From the NCBI RefSeq assembly GCF_024449095.1, contig NZ_CP024627.1:2170001-2234000 (forward strand): 64,000 nucleotides of DNA, read 5' to 3'. A program made the translations under genes and the position numbers. The notes beneath the pieces are model-generated. The model was not told the DNA's origin. It saw only the letters and a program-made list of their open reading frames with translations, and made no database searches. How positions within the stretch are numbered: the first letter of the stretch is position 1; each line of letters opens with the position of its first letter. Source of the stretch: Vibrio coralliilyticus. GTDB lineage: Bacteria; Pseudomonadota; Gammaproteobacteria; Enterobacterales; Vibrionaceae. Positions 19,133-29,488 of the stretch are shown here, one piece after another.

Positions 19133-20350
19133 TTGAAAAACTCTTACATAGCCAGACAACCCATACTAAACAGAGATAAACAAACTGTAGGGTACGAACT
19201 TCTATTCAGGGACGGTCCTAAAAACACCTTCCCTGAAATCGATCCTGAGCTCGCAACCAGTCGTTTATTGTCTGACCACTTTCTTAGTACGCATTACGAA
19301 ACACTCGGGGACAAATTGGGGTTCATTAATTTTCCCTACCAAAGCCTCGTTAACAAAGTCCCAACCATGTTTCCCAAGGACAATATGGTTGTTGAAGTGC
19401 TTGAAGACTGCCCCCCCACACAAGAGTTATTGGATGCAATCAGAGAGATGGCAAAAATGGGGTACAAAATCGCACTGGACGATTTTATCCCGAGTAAAGA
19501 GTGGAAAGCGTTCTTACCCTATGTTTCTATCATCAAGTTTGATATCAGATTAGTGCCCATAGAGAAAGCCCGCTTATTTATAATGAAGTTAGCAGGCTCT
19601 AATATTTTGTTCTTGGCCGAAAAAGTAGAAACCTATGAAGAGTTTGAACAGGCCAAAAAAGCGGGTTTTGAATACTTTCAAGGCTATTTTTTTAGTAAAC
19701 CCGAAGTGTTGTCACGTAAAGCACTAGAAGCCTCTTTCATTACCGTCATTCAGCTTATGCAAGAGATTGCCAAAGATGATCTGGACTATACAAAGATAGA
19801 GTCCCTGATTAGTAAAGACGTTAGCCTTTCCTTTAAACTGCTGTCTTTTGTTAATTCTTCATCCATTGTTCAGACGCAAATTCAATCTTTTAAACAAGCA
19901 CTGGTTTATTTAGGCGAAGAGAAGCTACGGAAGTTTATTTCATTAGTTTCTCTGGCTTCCACTCAAGACAATAAGCCTGACTACCTTTACAGCTTATCGA
20001 TACAAAGAGCGCGATACTGTGAACTACTGGGCTCAAAAATGGCCACCCAGCCTGAGTCTGGCCAAGCCTTCCTCACTGGAATCTTTTCCTTACTTGATAG
20101 CCTACTCGATAAGCCCTTAGAACAAATTGTGAACGAAATCCCCATCGATAAGTCAGTAAAACTAGCGTTAACACAAAATGCAGGCATACTAGGCAAAATT
20201 CTTATGTTAACTGAAGCGTACGAGCTGGCAGATTGGGAAGAGGTATCGCATCTTTGTGAGTCTTTAGGACTCAAGCCACAAGACCTAAGCGATTGCTATG
20301 AAGAATCACTAAAGTGGACAGCCGATCTGCTCTCAGTTTCAACCAAATAA
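19133..20350 (+). CDS. EAL-HDOD (YuxH-type) domain protein, possible c-di-GMP phosphodiesterase
   Basis: 405 residues: an EAL-like domain (about 1-195) joined to an HDOD domain (about 200-400). The EAL motif is replaced by E22-L-L in GYELLFRDG. Positions matching the metal/catalytic set remain visible: N in LGFINF, E in VVEVLED, DD in IALDDF, K in IIKFDI, E in AEKVET and Q in EYFQGYFFSKP. Loop 6 reads DFIPSK rather than DFGTG, so activity is uncertain; it could bind or slowly hydrolyse c-di-GMP. I use the TTG at 19133, which gives the conserved MKNSYIARQPIL start; TTAGG lies upstream. Confidence 0.85.
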   Translation: MKNSYIARQPILNRDKQTVGYELLFRDGPKNTFPEIDPELATSRLLSDHFLSTHYETLGDKLGFINFPYQSLVNKVPTMFPKDNMVVEVLEDCPPTQELLDAIREMAKMGYKIALDDFIPSKEWKAFLPYVSIIKFDIRLVPIEKARLFIMKLAGSNILFLAEKVETYEEFEQAKKAGFEYFQGYFFSKPEVLSRKALEASFITVIQLMQEIAKDDLDYTKIESLISKDVSLSFKLLSFVNSSSIVQTQIQSFKQALVYLGEEKLRKFISLVSLASTQDNKPDYLYSLSIQRARYCELLGSKMATQPESGQAFLTGIFSLLDSLLDKPLEQIVNEIPIDKSVKLALTQNAGILGKILMLTEAYELADWEEVSHLCESLGLKPQDLSDCYEESLKWTADLLSVSTK

Positions 20351-20368
20351 CACTTCGTCGGAGCCGTC

Positions 20369-20863
20369 ATGAAGTACTGCCCTTGTGGTAATAACAAGGC
20401 ATACAGCGAATGCTGTGAGCCTATTCATCTTGATCACGCGAAAGCAACCACACCAGAACAATTAATGCGTTCCCGTTATAGCGCCCATGTAAAGCGTCTC
20501 GTCGATTATGTCATCAATACATACCATCCGACTTGCCAAGCCAGTGAGCAACGTGAGGGCATTGAACAGTCGGTAGAAAGCGATTGGTATAAACTGGAAG
20601 TCACGAGTTGTGAACCAGGCTCTAATAAAGACGAAGGCTTTGTGTCATTCAGAGCCTATTTCAACGAGGAAGGTGTACAACACTGCTTGGAAGAACGTTC
20701 GCGCTTTGTGAGAGAGAATGGGCTTTGGTACTATATTGATGGGACATTTCCCAAACCTGAGGTCGATTCAAGGCTGACTCAATCAGTCAAAAATCTCAAA
20801 GTAGGACGCAATGATCCATGCATTTGTGGCAGTGGTAAAAAGTTTAAAAAATGCTGCGGATAA
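20369..20863 (+). CDS. ychJ: YchJ family protein with two SEC-C motifs
   Basis: 164 residues with a SEC-C zinc motif at each end ([13 protein letters not shown] near residue 4 and [13 protein letters not shown] at the C-terminus) enclosing the NTF2-like YchJ middle domain ([19 protein letters not shown]). SEC-C motifs bind zinc and often contact SecB or ribosome-linked partners, but YchJ itself is uncharacterised. It lies 18 nt after the EAL-HDOD gene with GGAG upstream, so they are probably co-transcribed. A terminator follows. Confidence 0.9.
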   Translation: MKYCPCGNNKAYSECCEPIHLDHAKATTPEQLMRSRYSAHVKRLVDYVINTYHPTCQASEQREGIEQSVESDWYKLEVTSCEPGSNKDEGFVSFRAYFNEEGVQHCLEERSRFVRENGLWYYIDGTFPKPEVDSRLTQSVKNLKVGRNDPCICGSGKKFKKCCG

Positions 20864-20883
20864 AATAGTATTGAATAATGAAA

Positions 20884-20912
20884 AAGCAGGGCTAGTGTGT
20901 CCCTGCTCTTTA
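20884..20912 (+). terminator. Terminator after ychJ
   Basis: AGCAGGG, a 9-nt loop, CCCTGCT then CTTTA. Preceded by A5, it may also serve the convergent yeaC gene. Confidence 0.75.
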
Positions 20913-20926
20913 CATTTCATCAGCGA

Positions 20927-21214
20927 TTAAGAGTCTTTATTCGGGTTGACTCTCATTATATCGTTTTGATCTTGCTTGAATTGCTTTTTCAGTTCTGCTT
21001 TAGATTTAAAACTGATCTCTCCACCTTGAGCCACTGTCATATGCTGAGCTTCCGAATTATGTTTAGATTGATACAACATCACAGCTTGCATACATGAATC
21101 TCGCTGCTCCTGAGAAAGTGATGTACCCTCAGGCCACTTCCCCGTTTCTACAGCATATAATAGACGCTCATATGCCTCTGGTGTAATGGCATTAATTAAC
21201 TGCTCTGCGTCCAT
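20927..21214 (-). CDS. yeaC: YeaC family protein (DUF1315)
   Basis: 95 residues matching E. coli YeaC in pattern: INAITPEAYERLLYAVETGK WP.., then LSQEQRDSCMQAVMLYQSKH and EAQHMTVAQGGEI. Function unknown; small, soluble, no signal peptide. The conserved N-terminus begins at the ATG at 21214. It is a single gene, convergent with ychJ and divergent from the lipoprotein gene. Confidence 0.85.
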   Translation of the reverse strand: MDAEQLINAITPEAYERLLYAVETGKWPEGTSLSQEQRDSCMQAVMLYQSKHNSEAQHMTVAQGGEISFKSKAELKKQFKQDQNDIMRVNPNKDS

Positions 21215-21321
21215 GGTCTATCCTTAAGTTGTAACTGAGATGGAAAGAACATAACTGGCTGGCATTCTGAGTCAAGATTGCACCAAAGAATAAGTGTAAC
21301 GGATCACAAGCAAATCAAAAT

Positions 21322-22143
21322 ATGAAGCATATAAAAGCACTACTCATCTTTAGCATGCCCATAGCATTAATAGGGTGCTTCGAAAATCGTCAGAATACTG
21401 ACAAGCTGTGCGCAGATAACCCGAGTTTACAATGCGAACGACTTAATATGAATGATGGTCAATGTCGAGTACCTCGAACTGATTTGATTTGGCACCGCTA
21501 TGAAGTTTTAAAACAGCCCACCGATAGCAACATTATTGAGGAGTACCGTTTCCTTGCTGGATACAAAAAATGCCTTGAACTCGCTTCTCAAATCCAGCCC
21601 ATTGAGCAAGCTGGACTTAAAGAAAGGCGGTTTAATGCTTTAATGAACTCAGGTGAAGATTTAGAAAAGTTAATCGAACGGATCCGTCAATCTAACTCCC
21701 CTGAATCGCTCTATTTTCTTTGGAGCCAAACCGGAGATGACCAAGCTCAGCGAAGCTTTCTACAATTAGAAGGCACTCCAGCCTTAGAAACGGCAGAAAT
21801 GCAGTATGCACTCGCGACTTTCTATACCAGTCGAGATCTGGAGAAAACAGTCGACTTACTCAATAAATCACTCGAATTGAGCGAAGGAAAAAACCTCAAT
21901 ACTGAGATTTTCAAAACACTTGCCAGCATCACCTATCAGCTTGATCGCAAAGAGCAGGCATACGTTTGGGCAATGGTTGCCAAGCGATTCGATGTCCCTA
22001 TTATCGGTTCAGAGCAAGAAATGCAGATCCTTTACGGGTTCAGCCAAGAAAAATATGAACAGCTTGATGGTATTGCCGACACTATTGAAAATGCTTTAGA
22101 GAGCGGTAGTTTTCAAAGGAATATGGTCCCTAGCTTCAACTGA
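21322..22143 (+). CDS. DUF2989 lipoprotein
   Basis: 273 residues. A lipoprotein signal ends in the lipobox ALIGC (lipidated Cys about residue 18), giving a membrane-anchored periplasmic protein. The mature part has several Cys (LCADNPSLQCE, GQCRVP, YKKCLE) and a helical, TPR-like second half (MQYALATFYTSRDLEKTVDLL). DUF2989 members occur in Vibrio and relatives; the role is unknown. A terminator follows, shared with msrB. Confidence 0.78.
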   Translation: MKHIKALLIFSMPIALIGCFENRQNTDKLCADNPSLQCERLNMNDGQCRVPRTDLIWHRYEVLKQPTDSNIIEEYRFLAGYKKCLELASQIQPIEQAGLKERRFNALMNSGEDLEKLIERIRQSNSPESLYFLWSQTGDDQAQRSFLQLEGTPALETAEMQYALATFYTSRDLEKTVDLLNKSLELSEGKNLNTEIFKTLASITYQLDRKEQAYVWAMVAKRFDVPIIGSEQEMQILYGFSQEKYEQLDGIADTIENALESGSFQRNMVPSFN

Positions 22144-22172
22144 GTGGCAATAATCTGAAAGGATAAAACAGT

Positions 22173-22197
22173 AAGCGGTGATTTCGTCACCGCTTTT
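22173..22197. terminator. Terminator between DUF2989 lipoprotein gene and msrB
   Basis: AAGCGGTGA, loop, TCACCGCTTTTT. It ends the plus-strand gene and abuts the msrB stop on the other strand. Confidence 0.8.
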
Positions 22198-22602
22198 TCA
22201 TGAATTGTTGAAAATTAACGACACTGAATTTACACAAAACCTTTCGCCAGTTGTCTTGGGTCCATCAGGGAAAACGTGACCAAGGTGGCTGTCACATACT
22301 GCACATCGAATCTCAGTCCTCACCATTCCGTGACTTAGATCTTTTAAATATCGAATGGCTTGATCATTAATAGGAGCATCAAAACTGGGCCAACCACACC
22401 CAGAATCATATTTATTTTCAGATTGAAACAGTGGCGATTGACAACAAGTACAGGCGTAAACCCCCGTCTCCTTGTTATGGAGTAATTTGCCACTAAACGG
22501 GGCTTCAGTACCCTGAAGTCGGCAGACTCTATATTCTTCATCAGAAAGCTGCTCACGCCAGTATTCATCTGGTTTTACAACTTTTTTAATATCCTGTTCC
22601 AC
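22198..22602 (-). CDS. msrB: Peptide-methionine (R)-S-oxide reductase MsrB
   Basis: Reduces methionine-R-sulfoxide in proteins. The 134 residues have the two zinc CxxC pairs ([21 protein letters not shown]), SGCGWPSF, and the catalytic Cys in [13 protein letters not shown] also contains a potential resolving Cys. Standalone MsrB, not fused to MsrA, with no export signal, hence cytoplasmic. It is divergent from gapA, the arrangement seen in other vibrios and enterics. Confidence 0.94.
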   Translation of the reverse strand: MEQDIKKVVKPDEYWREQLSDEEYRVCRLQGTEAPFSGKLLHNKETGVYACTCCQSPLFQSENKYDSGCGWPSFDAPINDQAIRYLKDLSHGMVRTEIRCAVCDSHLGHVFPDGPKTTGERFCVNSVSLIFNNS

Positions 22603-23933
<1,331 letters not shown>

Positions 23934-23970
23934 TGTAAGCTTTTAGCGAAGAATTTCGTTGAAGAAGTTG

Positions 23971-23998
23971 AAAAAGGCGACTCTAGAGTCGCCTTTTT
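23971..23998 (+). terminator. Terminator of gapA
   Basis: AAAAAGGCGACT, then AGTCGCCTTTTT around a central CTAG: a near-perfect palindrome with A/T tracts on each side. Confidence 0.88.
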
Positions 23999-24089
23999 AA
24001 TATCTGATATTCGAGAGGAAGAAAGCTCGACGCTCATTTTATGTGCTAGCGTATCGAAAAAGCTCTCTCCCAGCGATAGGAAACAATAC

Positions 24090-24974
24090 ATGGATTTAAA
24101 AACTCTCCCAACTCTAGCCGTGCTCTCTGATAATGTCACCATCGTCGAAGTTGATCAGGTGAAAATTGTCCGCGTCATTCATGAAAAAGCAACGGCAGGC
24201 ATCGCACTCCATGGGGGTCATGTCGTATCGTTTACCCCAGCAGATCAACACGATCTGATCTGGATGAGCGAGCAGGCTATCTTTGATGGTAAAACGGCAC
24301 TCCGCGGTGGTATTCCTGTTTGTTGGCCTTGGTTTGGTCGTATTGCCGCTCCAGCTCATGGCTTTGCCCGCACAGCAGAATGGGAGCTGGTGGAGCACCG
24401 TGAAAATGACAAGGGTGTGATCGTTGAATTGGCATTGTTCCCGACTGAAGAGATTCACGATATTTGGCCACACATGTTCGATGCTCGTCTTATCGTTGAA
24501 ATCAGTGATGAGTTGAAAGTGACATTGCAAGTCACGAACATCGATGACAAAGAGTGGACCTTCTCTGGCGCGCTGCACACTTACCTAAACGTCGGTGACA
24601 TCAAGCAAACGCAAACAACAGGTATGGGCCCTGAATACATCGACAGCCTGAAAGCAGGCGAAGTCTGCCAAGGTGGTAAAATTCTTCAGCTCACTGATAC
24701 CATTGACCGTGTTTACACTCAGCCAGAAGCGCAAATTTTGGTGCAAGACCCTGTATTGGAGCGGACACTAAGCGTGGAGAACCGAGGTCATAATTCAGCA
24801 GTGTTGTGGAACCCTTGGGCAGAAGGCGCACAAAGCATGGCTGACATGCCTGACAATGGCTACCAAACCATGATGTGTGTTGAATCAACTCTGTATGCAC
24901 CAAGTGTTGATCTCGGAAAAACCCTTTACCCCGGCGAGGCACATCAACTCATCACCGTAATTTCTGCGCAATAA
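24090..24974 (+). CDS. yeaD: D-hexose-6-phosphate mutarotase (YeaD)
   Basis: 294-residue aldose-1-epimerase superfamily member that interconverts anomers of hexose-6-phosphates. Recognisable parts: ALHGGHVVSFTP, IWMSEQAIFDGKTALRGGIP, CWPWFGRI, HGFARTAEW (catalytic His region), LHTYLNVGDI and LWNPWAEGAQSMADMPD. Downstream of gapA as in E. coli, but with its own leader after the gapA terminator. It is thought to speed sugar-phosphate entry into glycolysis. Confidence 0.9.
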   Translation: MDLKTLPTLAVLSDNVTIVEVDQVKIVRVIHEKATAGIALHGGHVVSFTPADQHDLIWMSEQAIFDGKTALRGGIPVCWPWFGRIAAPAHGFARTAEWELVEHRENDKGVIVELALFPTEEIHDIWPHMFDARLIVEISDELKVTLQVTNIDDKEWTFSGALHTYLNVGDIKQTQTTGMGPEYIDSLKAGEVCQGGKILQLTDTIDRVYTQPEAQILVQDPVLERTLSVENRGHNSAVLWNPWAEGAQSMADMPDNGYQTMMCVESTLYAPSVDLGKTLYPGEAHQLITVISAQ

Positions 24975-24985
24975 CTCTTTTCTTT

Positions 24986-25007
24986 AGGCAGGTCATCCTG
25001 CCTTTTT
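24986..25007 (+). terminator. Terminator of yeaD
   Basis: AGGCAGG, loop TCAT, CCTGCCT followed by TTTT, 12 nt after the stop codon. Confidence 0.85.
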
Positions 25008-25090
25008 AGCCTTAAGCCGCAGCTCTCACGCTAGTCTCAAAACCTGCTTCCTGTTAAAATTCGCGTTCTTCTTATCACCAAGAGAGCTTT

Positions 25091-25921
25091 ATGTCCTATA
25101 CCTGCCCTTTATGTCATCAGAGCTTATCGCTGACTGATCGCACATATCGATGTGATAACAACCATGCTTATGATTTAGCAAAAGAAGGCTACATCAATCT
25201 CATGCCCGTTCAACACAAGCGTTCTAAAGATCCTGGTGATAACAAAGAGATGATGCAAGCAAGACGTCGCTTTTTAGAAAAAGATTACTATCGTCCATTA
25301 AAAGAAAATGTCGCACAGATTTGTGCCAAGTATCTCACTGACACCCAGCATCAATTACTTGATATTGGGTGTGGTGAGGGCTATTACACAGCGGAAGTGG
25401 CCGTACAACTCTCTGCACAACACCCGAGTGCAGTCACTTATGGTTTAGATATCTCCAAGGTAGCTATCCGTTATGCTTCCAAGCGTTACACCAACTGCTC
25501 ATTCAGTGTGGCATCGAGTACTCGTCTACCTTTTGCTGACAAGAGCTTAGATGCCGTACTGCGTATTTACGCGCCATGTAAAGCTGAAGAATTAGCTAGA
25601 GTGGTTAATGAAAATGGTATCGTTATCACGGTAACTCCAGCGGGCCGACACCTCTATCAACTTCGTGAACGCATCTATACTGATGTCCGATTACACAATC
25701 AACTAGTAGAAACCATAGAAGGTTTCAGTCTTGAAGAAGAAATCCAACTCAATTACATGATGTCACTCAAAGAGGGGGATGCGTACGACTTACTTCAAAT
25801 GACACCTTTTGCTTGGAAAGCGAGTCAGGAACTGCGCGATTCACTAAAATCGTCTACCTTATTCGAGTGCGAGGCAGACTTCATGATTCGTATCTATCGC
25901 AAGCAACCCCATTCAGGATAA
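25091..25921 (+). CDS. rlmA: 23S rRNA (guanine745-N1)-methyltransferase RlmA
   Basis: 276 residues. The N-terminal zinc finger CPLCHQSL..YRCDNNHAYDLAKEGYINL identifies RlmA. It is followed by a Rossmann SAM-binding domain with LLDIGCGEGYYTAEVA (motif I), YGLDISKVAI and the post-motif LPFADKSLDAVLRIYAPCK. It methylates G745 of 23S rRNA in the peptide-exit region. Full length; single gene after yeaD. Confidence 0.93.
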   Translation: MSYTCPLCHQSLSLTDRTYRCDNNHAYDLAKEGYINLMPVQHKRSKDPGDNKEMMQARRRFLEKDYYRPLKENVAQICAKYLTDTQHQLLDIGCGEGYYTAEVAVQLSAQHPSAVTYGLDISKVAIRYASKRYTNCSFSVASSTRLPFADKSLDAVLRIYAPCKAEELARVVNENGIVITVTPAGRHLYQLRERIYTDVRLHNQLVETIEGFSLEEEIQLNYMMSLKEGDAYDLLQMTPFAWKASQELRDSLKSSTLFECEADFMIRIYRKQPHSG

Positions 25922-25992
25922 TAGTTCTCATTTAGATTGAGTTATCCCTCTGCCTCCATTAGTATGCACACATCATATTTTGGAGGCACTTC

Positions 25993-26919
25993 ATGCATAG
26001 GCATCTCACTATCCCTTTGACTTGCTTGGTATTATCGGCTTGTTCAACATCGCCTCAATACGAGGTATCCAGTTTCTACGACTATCAGCTTTTTACGCCT
26101 GATGCTAAGCCGATTTCTCTCACGCAATTACCCAATAAAATTAAGCACGCCGATGTCATCTTAATCGGTGAGTGGCATACCCACTCCGGTATCCACCGCT
26201 TTCAAACAGAACTGTTAAAAATGCTGATATCGCAAGATCAGAATATTGCTCTCTCCATGGAGCAGTTTTCGCGTGATCACCAAGATGTTGTTGATCAATA
26301 CCTCGCAGGCGAAATTGGTGAACAGACTCTGATTAAAGAGACCAACGCTTGGCCAAATTATGAAAGCGACTATCGCCCTTTAATTGAACTGGCAAAAGCA
26401 AATCAAATCGATGTCATTGCCGCTAATGCGCCGAAACCCATTGTACGCTGTATAGGGCGCCACGGTATTCACTACCTCGACGAGCTCCCCCCAGAACAAC
26501 GCTCTAACGTTGCTGGACAAGTCAACACTGGCTCAAGCCCATACAAGGATAAATTCATGGCTTCTATGCACCACGGTAAGCCAGAACAAACGGAAAAACA
26601 ATTTGCGGCTCAAATCACATGGGATGAAACCATGGCAGAAAGTATCACTCGCTACCTAGATAAGAACCCTGCCACTCAAGTCCTTCATATCGCCGGAAAG
26701 TTTCATATAGAACAAGGCCTGGGAACAAAAGCTTCCATCCTTTCAAGACGCCCTGAGCTCAAGGTAATAGTGATCACTCCAACTGGAGAAATTGTTTCTG
26801 ACAGCGAAGATTACCAACTGCAAGTGCTCAACCCACCAGTACGATATGTTCAAAGGGAAAATCGTATGAAAGCGTACCATAGCCTAGCAAAACGGAATGA
26901 GGATTTATCTTGCCTCTGA
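25993..26919 (+). CDS. ChaN-family haem-binding lipoprotein
   Basis: 308 residues with a lipoprotein signal (lipobox LSAC, lipidated Cys about residue 17). The ChaN/DUF399 fold shows VILIGEWHTHSGIHRFQTEL, ALSMEQFSRDHQDVVDQYLA, NAPKPIVRCIGRHG and HIAGKFHIEQGLG. Campylobacter ChaN homologues bind haem and are linked to iron uptake; the role here is inferred only. GGAGG precedes the ATG. No iron-uptake genes are adjacent. Confidence 0.83.
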   Translation: MHRHLTIPLTCLVLSACSTSPQYEVSSFYDYQLFTPDAKPISLTQLPNKIKHADVILIGEWHTHSGIHRFQTELLKMLISQDQNIALSMEQFSRDHQDVVDQYLAGEIGEQTLIKETNAWPNYESDYRPLIELAKANQIDVIAANAPKPIVRCIGRHGIHYLDELPPEQRSNVAGQVNTGSSPYKDKFMASMHHGKPEQTEKQFAAQITWDETMAESITRYLDKNPATQVLHIAGKFHIEQGLGTKASILSRRPELKVIVITPTGEIVSDSEDYQLQVLNPPVRYVQRENRMKAYHSLAKRNEDLSCL

Positions 26920-27120
26920 ATTGGCCTCTATTTTGCTCACTTTCACAAGAAGCATTGAGCTAACATCATGTAATTTCACTTAATAACCAGCTTTTGTAGG
27001 TAACCAATAAATTAGGCACACTTTGTGCTTGAATGTATTTCATACAAAATCGGCATATTTTGCACAAGTTTTTTACTCATTGGTCGATATATTCCATGAG
27101 GATGATGTAAGGAGATCGCT

Positions 27121-27477
27121 ATGACACCAGTAGGAATGGAGCCAGCGAAGCTGACACCAGCCCAGCAGGTCAAGCCTCAAGCGAACCAAAGTGAGCCAAA
27201 TAATGGCCCAGCGCCACTGAAAGTGGAGCAAAACAAAGTCACGCTTTCTGATGAAGGAAAAGCGTTGCTTGCCGCTTTACAGGAAATTGATAAAGAAGCC
27301 AAAGCCGCTGAAAAAGCAGATAAAACGGTCGGCGATAAAGTTGAATCCTTCACGCATGGAGCATTAGGTATTGATAAGCCGGACGAAATCAAAGAAGAAG
27401 ATGACGGTGCTTATTCTGCGGGGCAATATCTTTCCGCTGCGGCAACAGTAGGCGGAATACTTCTGGCGCTGATATAG
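27121..27477 (+). CDS. Unrecognised small protein with C-terminal hydrophobic tail
   Basis: 118 residues, not assigned to a family. The N-terminal 40 residues are Pro/Gln/Asn-rich and probably unstructured. A charged helical middle follows (LLAALQEIDKEAKAAEKADK), then an acidic patch and a hydrophobic end (AAATVGGILLALI) that could be a membrane anchor or amphipathic tail. AAGGAGATCGCT before the ATG is a strong ribosome site, which supports a real gene. It stands alone between chaN-like and alkaline phosphatase genes. Confidence 0.65.
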   Translation: MTPVGMEPAKLTPAQQVKPQANQSEPNNGPAPLKVEQNKVTLSDEGKALLAALQEIDKEAKAAEKADKTVGDKVESFTHGALGIDKPDEIKEEDDGAYSAGQYLSAAATVGGILLALI

Positions 27478-27910
27478 ATTTATTTCGACCTATTGCGACT
27501 TCCTATTAAGACAAATGCTTGTCAAAACAAGCATTGTATTTCTCTGCCCTGCTTCTGGTCCCCTACCCGACTTGGCGACTGATTTATAATGACTAATGAG
27601 GCTCGTCCTGACTCATAACGAGCTCCCTTTTTAGTTTGCCCCGTATCTTCTTGTCTTTTAACAAGCTCCTGTGTAAAAGCTGAATTCAACACTTTAACCA
27701 TACAGAGGTTGTAGAGTTCACCGCACTCATAGTAGACGCTACCGTCTTAGCCTTCCCTATCATTTGATTACCTCTACCCTGAGGTGTTTTTGTGTCATCA
27801 AGCACAAAATACAATGACCAAAGTTATTTTATAAATTACATCATTGATGAAATAAATATGAAATGTAACAGTGATTTAATCGGGACGCTTTTACAAATAA
27901 GGACAATTCG
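27478..27910. other. Non-coding region before alkaline phosphatase
   Basis: 433 bp with no convincing ORF. It holds a 9-bp hairpin (27514-27535; AATGCTTGT, CAAA, ACAAGCATT), a plausible terminator for the preceding small gene, and a weaker one (27600-27630; GCTCGT/ACGAGC then CCCTTTTT). The alkaline phosphatase promoter should lie in the AT-rich right part; I found no clear Pho box. Confidence 0.5.
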
Positions 27911-29488
27911 ATGAAGCACTTAACCAAACCTCTTGTCGCGGCAGTCGCGACTTCTGCGCTCTCTTTTAACGCTCTTTCGGCAGAAATTAAAAACGTTATC
28001 CTAATGATTGGCGACGGAATGGGCCCACAGCAGGTTGGCCTGCTTGAAACCTACGCGAACAAAGCTCCCAACTCTATTTATCAAGGCCAACCAACGGCAT
28101 TATTTAAACTTGCTCAGGAAGGCGTGATTGGCTCCTCTCTGACCCACCCGGAAGATGCGATTGTTGTGGATTCAGCTTGCTCCGCAACTATGTTATCAAC
28201 GGGTATTTATACAGGCTCTGAAGTGATCGGTATTGACTCTCAAGGCAACCATGTTCAGACCGTACTGGAAAAAGCCAAAAGCATGGGCAAAGCCACCGGT
28301 TTGGTTTCAGATACACGTCTGACCCATGCAACTCCAGCCGCCTTTGCCGCACATCAACCTCACCGTTCGTTAGAGAATGACATCGCATCTGACATGTTAG
28401 ATACTGGCGTTGACGTAATGTTATCAGGCGGGCTTCGCCACTGGATTCCACAGTCAACCAACGAAAAAGGTGAAACATACAATCAACTAAAGACTCTGAC
28501 TCAGGGCGATGTTTATCTTAAATCTAAACGTAAAGATGAACGTAACCTTCTTAATGAAGCTCAGCAAGACGGGTATCAATTGGCGTTTAACCGTGAAATG
28601 ATGTCTAAAGTGCAAGGCAACAAACTACTTGGCCTGTTTTCATACTCTGGTATGAATGATGGAATTGCTTACAGCGTAAGCAAAGATGACCCTGACCGCA
28701 CGCAGCCAAGCCTTAAAGAGATGACCGATAAAGCTCTGGATATCCTTTCTAAGGACGAAGACGGCTTCTTCCTCATGGTTGAAGGCGGCCAAATTGACTG
28801 GGCAGGACACAGTAATGATGCCGGCACTATGCTACATGAAATGCTTAAATTTGATGAAGCCGTCAATACTGTTTACCAATGGGCACAAGGCCGTGAAGAT
28901 ACCATTGTGATTGTCACTGCTGATCACGAAACGGGGTCATTTGGTTTCAGCTACTCATCTCAAGATCTACCCAAGCCAGAAGCTCGAAAGGGAGAAGCGT
29001 TTGCTGAGCGCAGCTATGCACCTAACTTTAATTTCGGTTCTTTCCAGATCCTAGATAACCTTTATAATCAAAAGAAAAGTTACTATGGTATTGTCAGTGA
29101 ATTCCAAAAACTCACAAAAAATCAACAAACTGCAGCTAAATTTGCTGAATTGGTGAACAAGAATACCGAATTCCCAATCACTTCCGGTCAAGCAGCGAAT
29201 GTTCTGGCCAGCAAACCCAACCCCTATCGTTTAGCAGGGCATAAGTACTTGGCCGCCGAGGAAGTACCAGCAATCAATGATTTCGATGCCTTCTTCCCAT
29301 ATAACGACCGCGGTAACCTGCTTGCACGTGAGCAAGCCACCAGCCAAAACATCGTGTGGGGTACTGGTACGCACACACATACACCGGTAAACGTGTTTGC
29401 CTGGGGGCCAGCAGAAGCGATCATTCCTGTCTCAAAAATCATGCACCATTCAGAATTGGGCGAGTACATTAAGACGCAGGTAAAATAA
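27911..29488 (+). CDS. Vibrio-type alkaline phosphatase, exported
   Basis: 525 residues with a Sec signal peptide cleaved after about residue 23 (ALSFNALSA/EIKN). The metallo-core shows VILMIGDGMGPQQVG, the phosphorylated Ser in VDSACSATM, Mg site LTHATPAAFAA, MVEGGQIDWAGHSND, IVTADHETGSFGFSYSS and the late Zn ligand GTGTHTHTPVNVF. It is very similar to the cold-active Vibrio alkaline phosphatase (VAP), including the large inserted surface loop after HETGSFGFS. It releases phosphate from organic esters in the periplasm or outside. Expression is probably phosphate-regulated (inference). Confidence 0.93.
   Translation: MKHLTKPLVAAVATSALSFNALSAEIKNVILMIGDGMGPQQVGLLETYANKAPNSIYQGQPTALFKLAQEGVIGSSLTHPEDAIVVDSACSATMLSTGIYTGSEVIGIDSQGNHVQTVLEKAKSMGKATGLVSDTRLTHATPAAFAAHQPHRSLENDIASDMLDTGVDVMLSGGLRHWIPQSTNEKGETYNQLKTLTQGDVYLKSKRKDERNLLNEAQQDGYQLAFNREMMSKVQGNKLLGLFSYSGMNDGIAYSVSKDDPDRTQPSLKEMTDKALDILSKDEDGFFLMVEGGQIDWAGHSNDAGTMLHEMLKFDEAVNTVYQWAQGREDTIVIVTADHETGSFGFSYSSQDLPKPEARKGEAFAERSYAPNFNFGSFQILDNLYNQKKSYYGIVSEFQKLTKNQQTAAKFAELVNKNTEFPITSGQAANVLASKPNPYRLAGHKYLAAEEVPAINDFDAFFPYNDRGNLLAREQATSQNIVWGTGTHTHTPVNVFAWGPAEAIIPVSKIMHHSELGEYIKTQVK

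Noticed and set aside
27830..27905. Possible Pho box before alkaline phosphatase
   Set aside because: Partial TGTAACA-like repeats occur but the 11-bp-spaced CTGTCAT pattern is not present.
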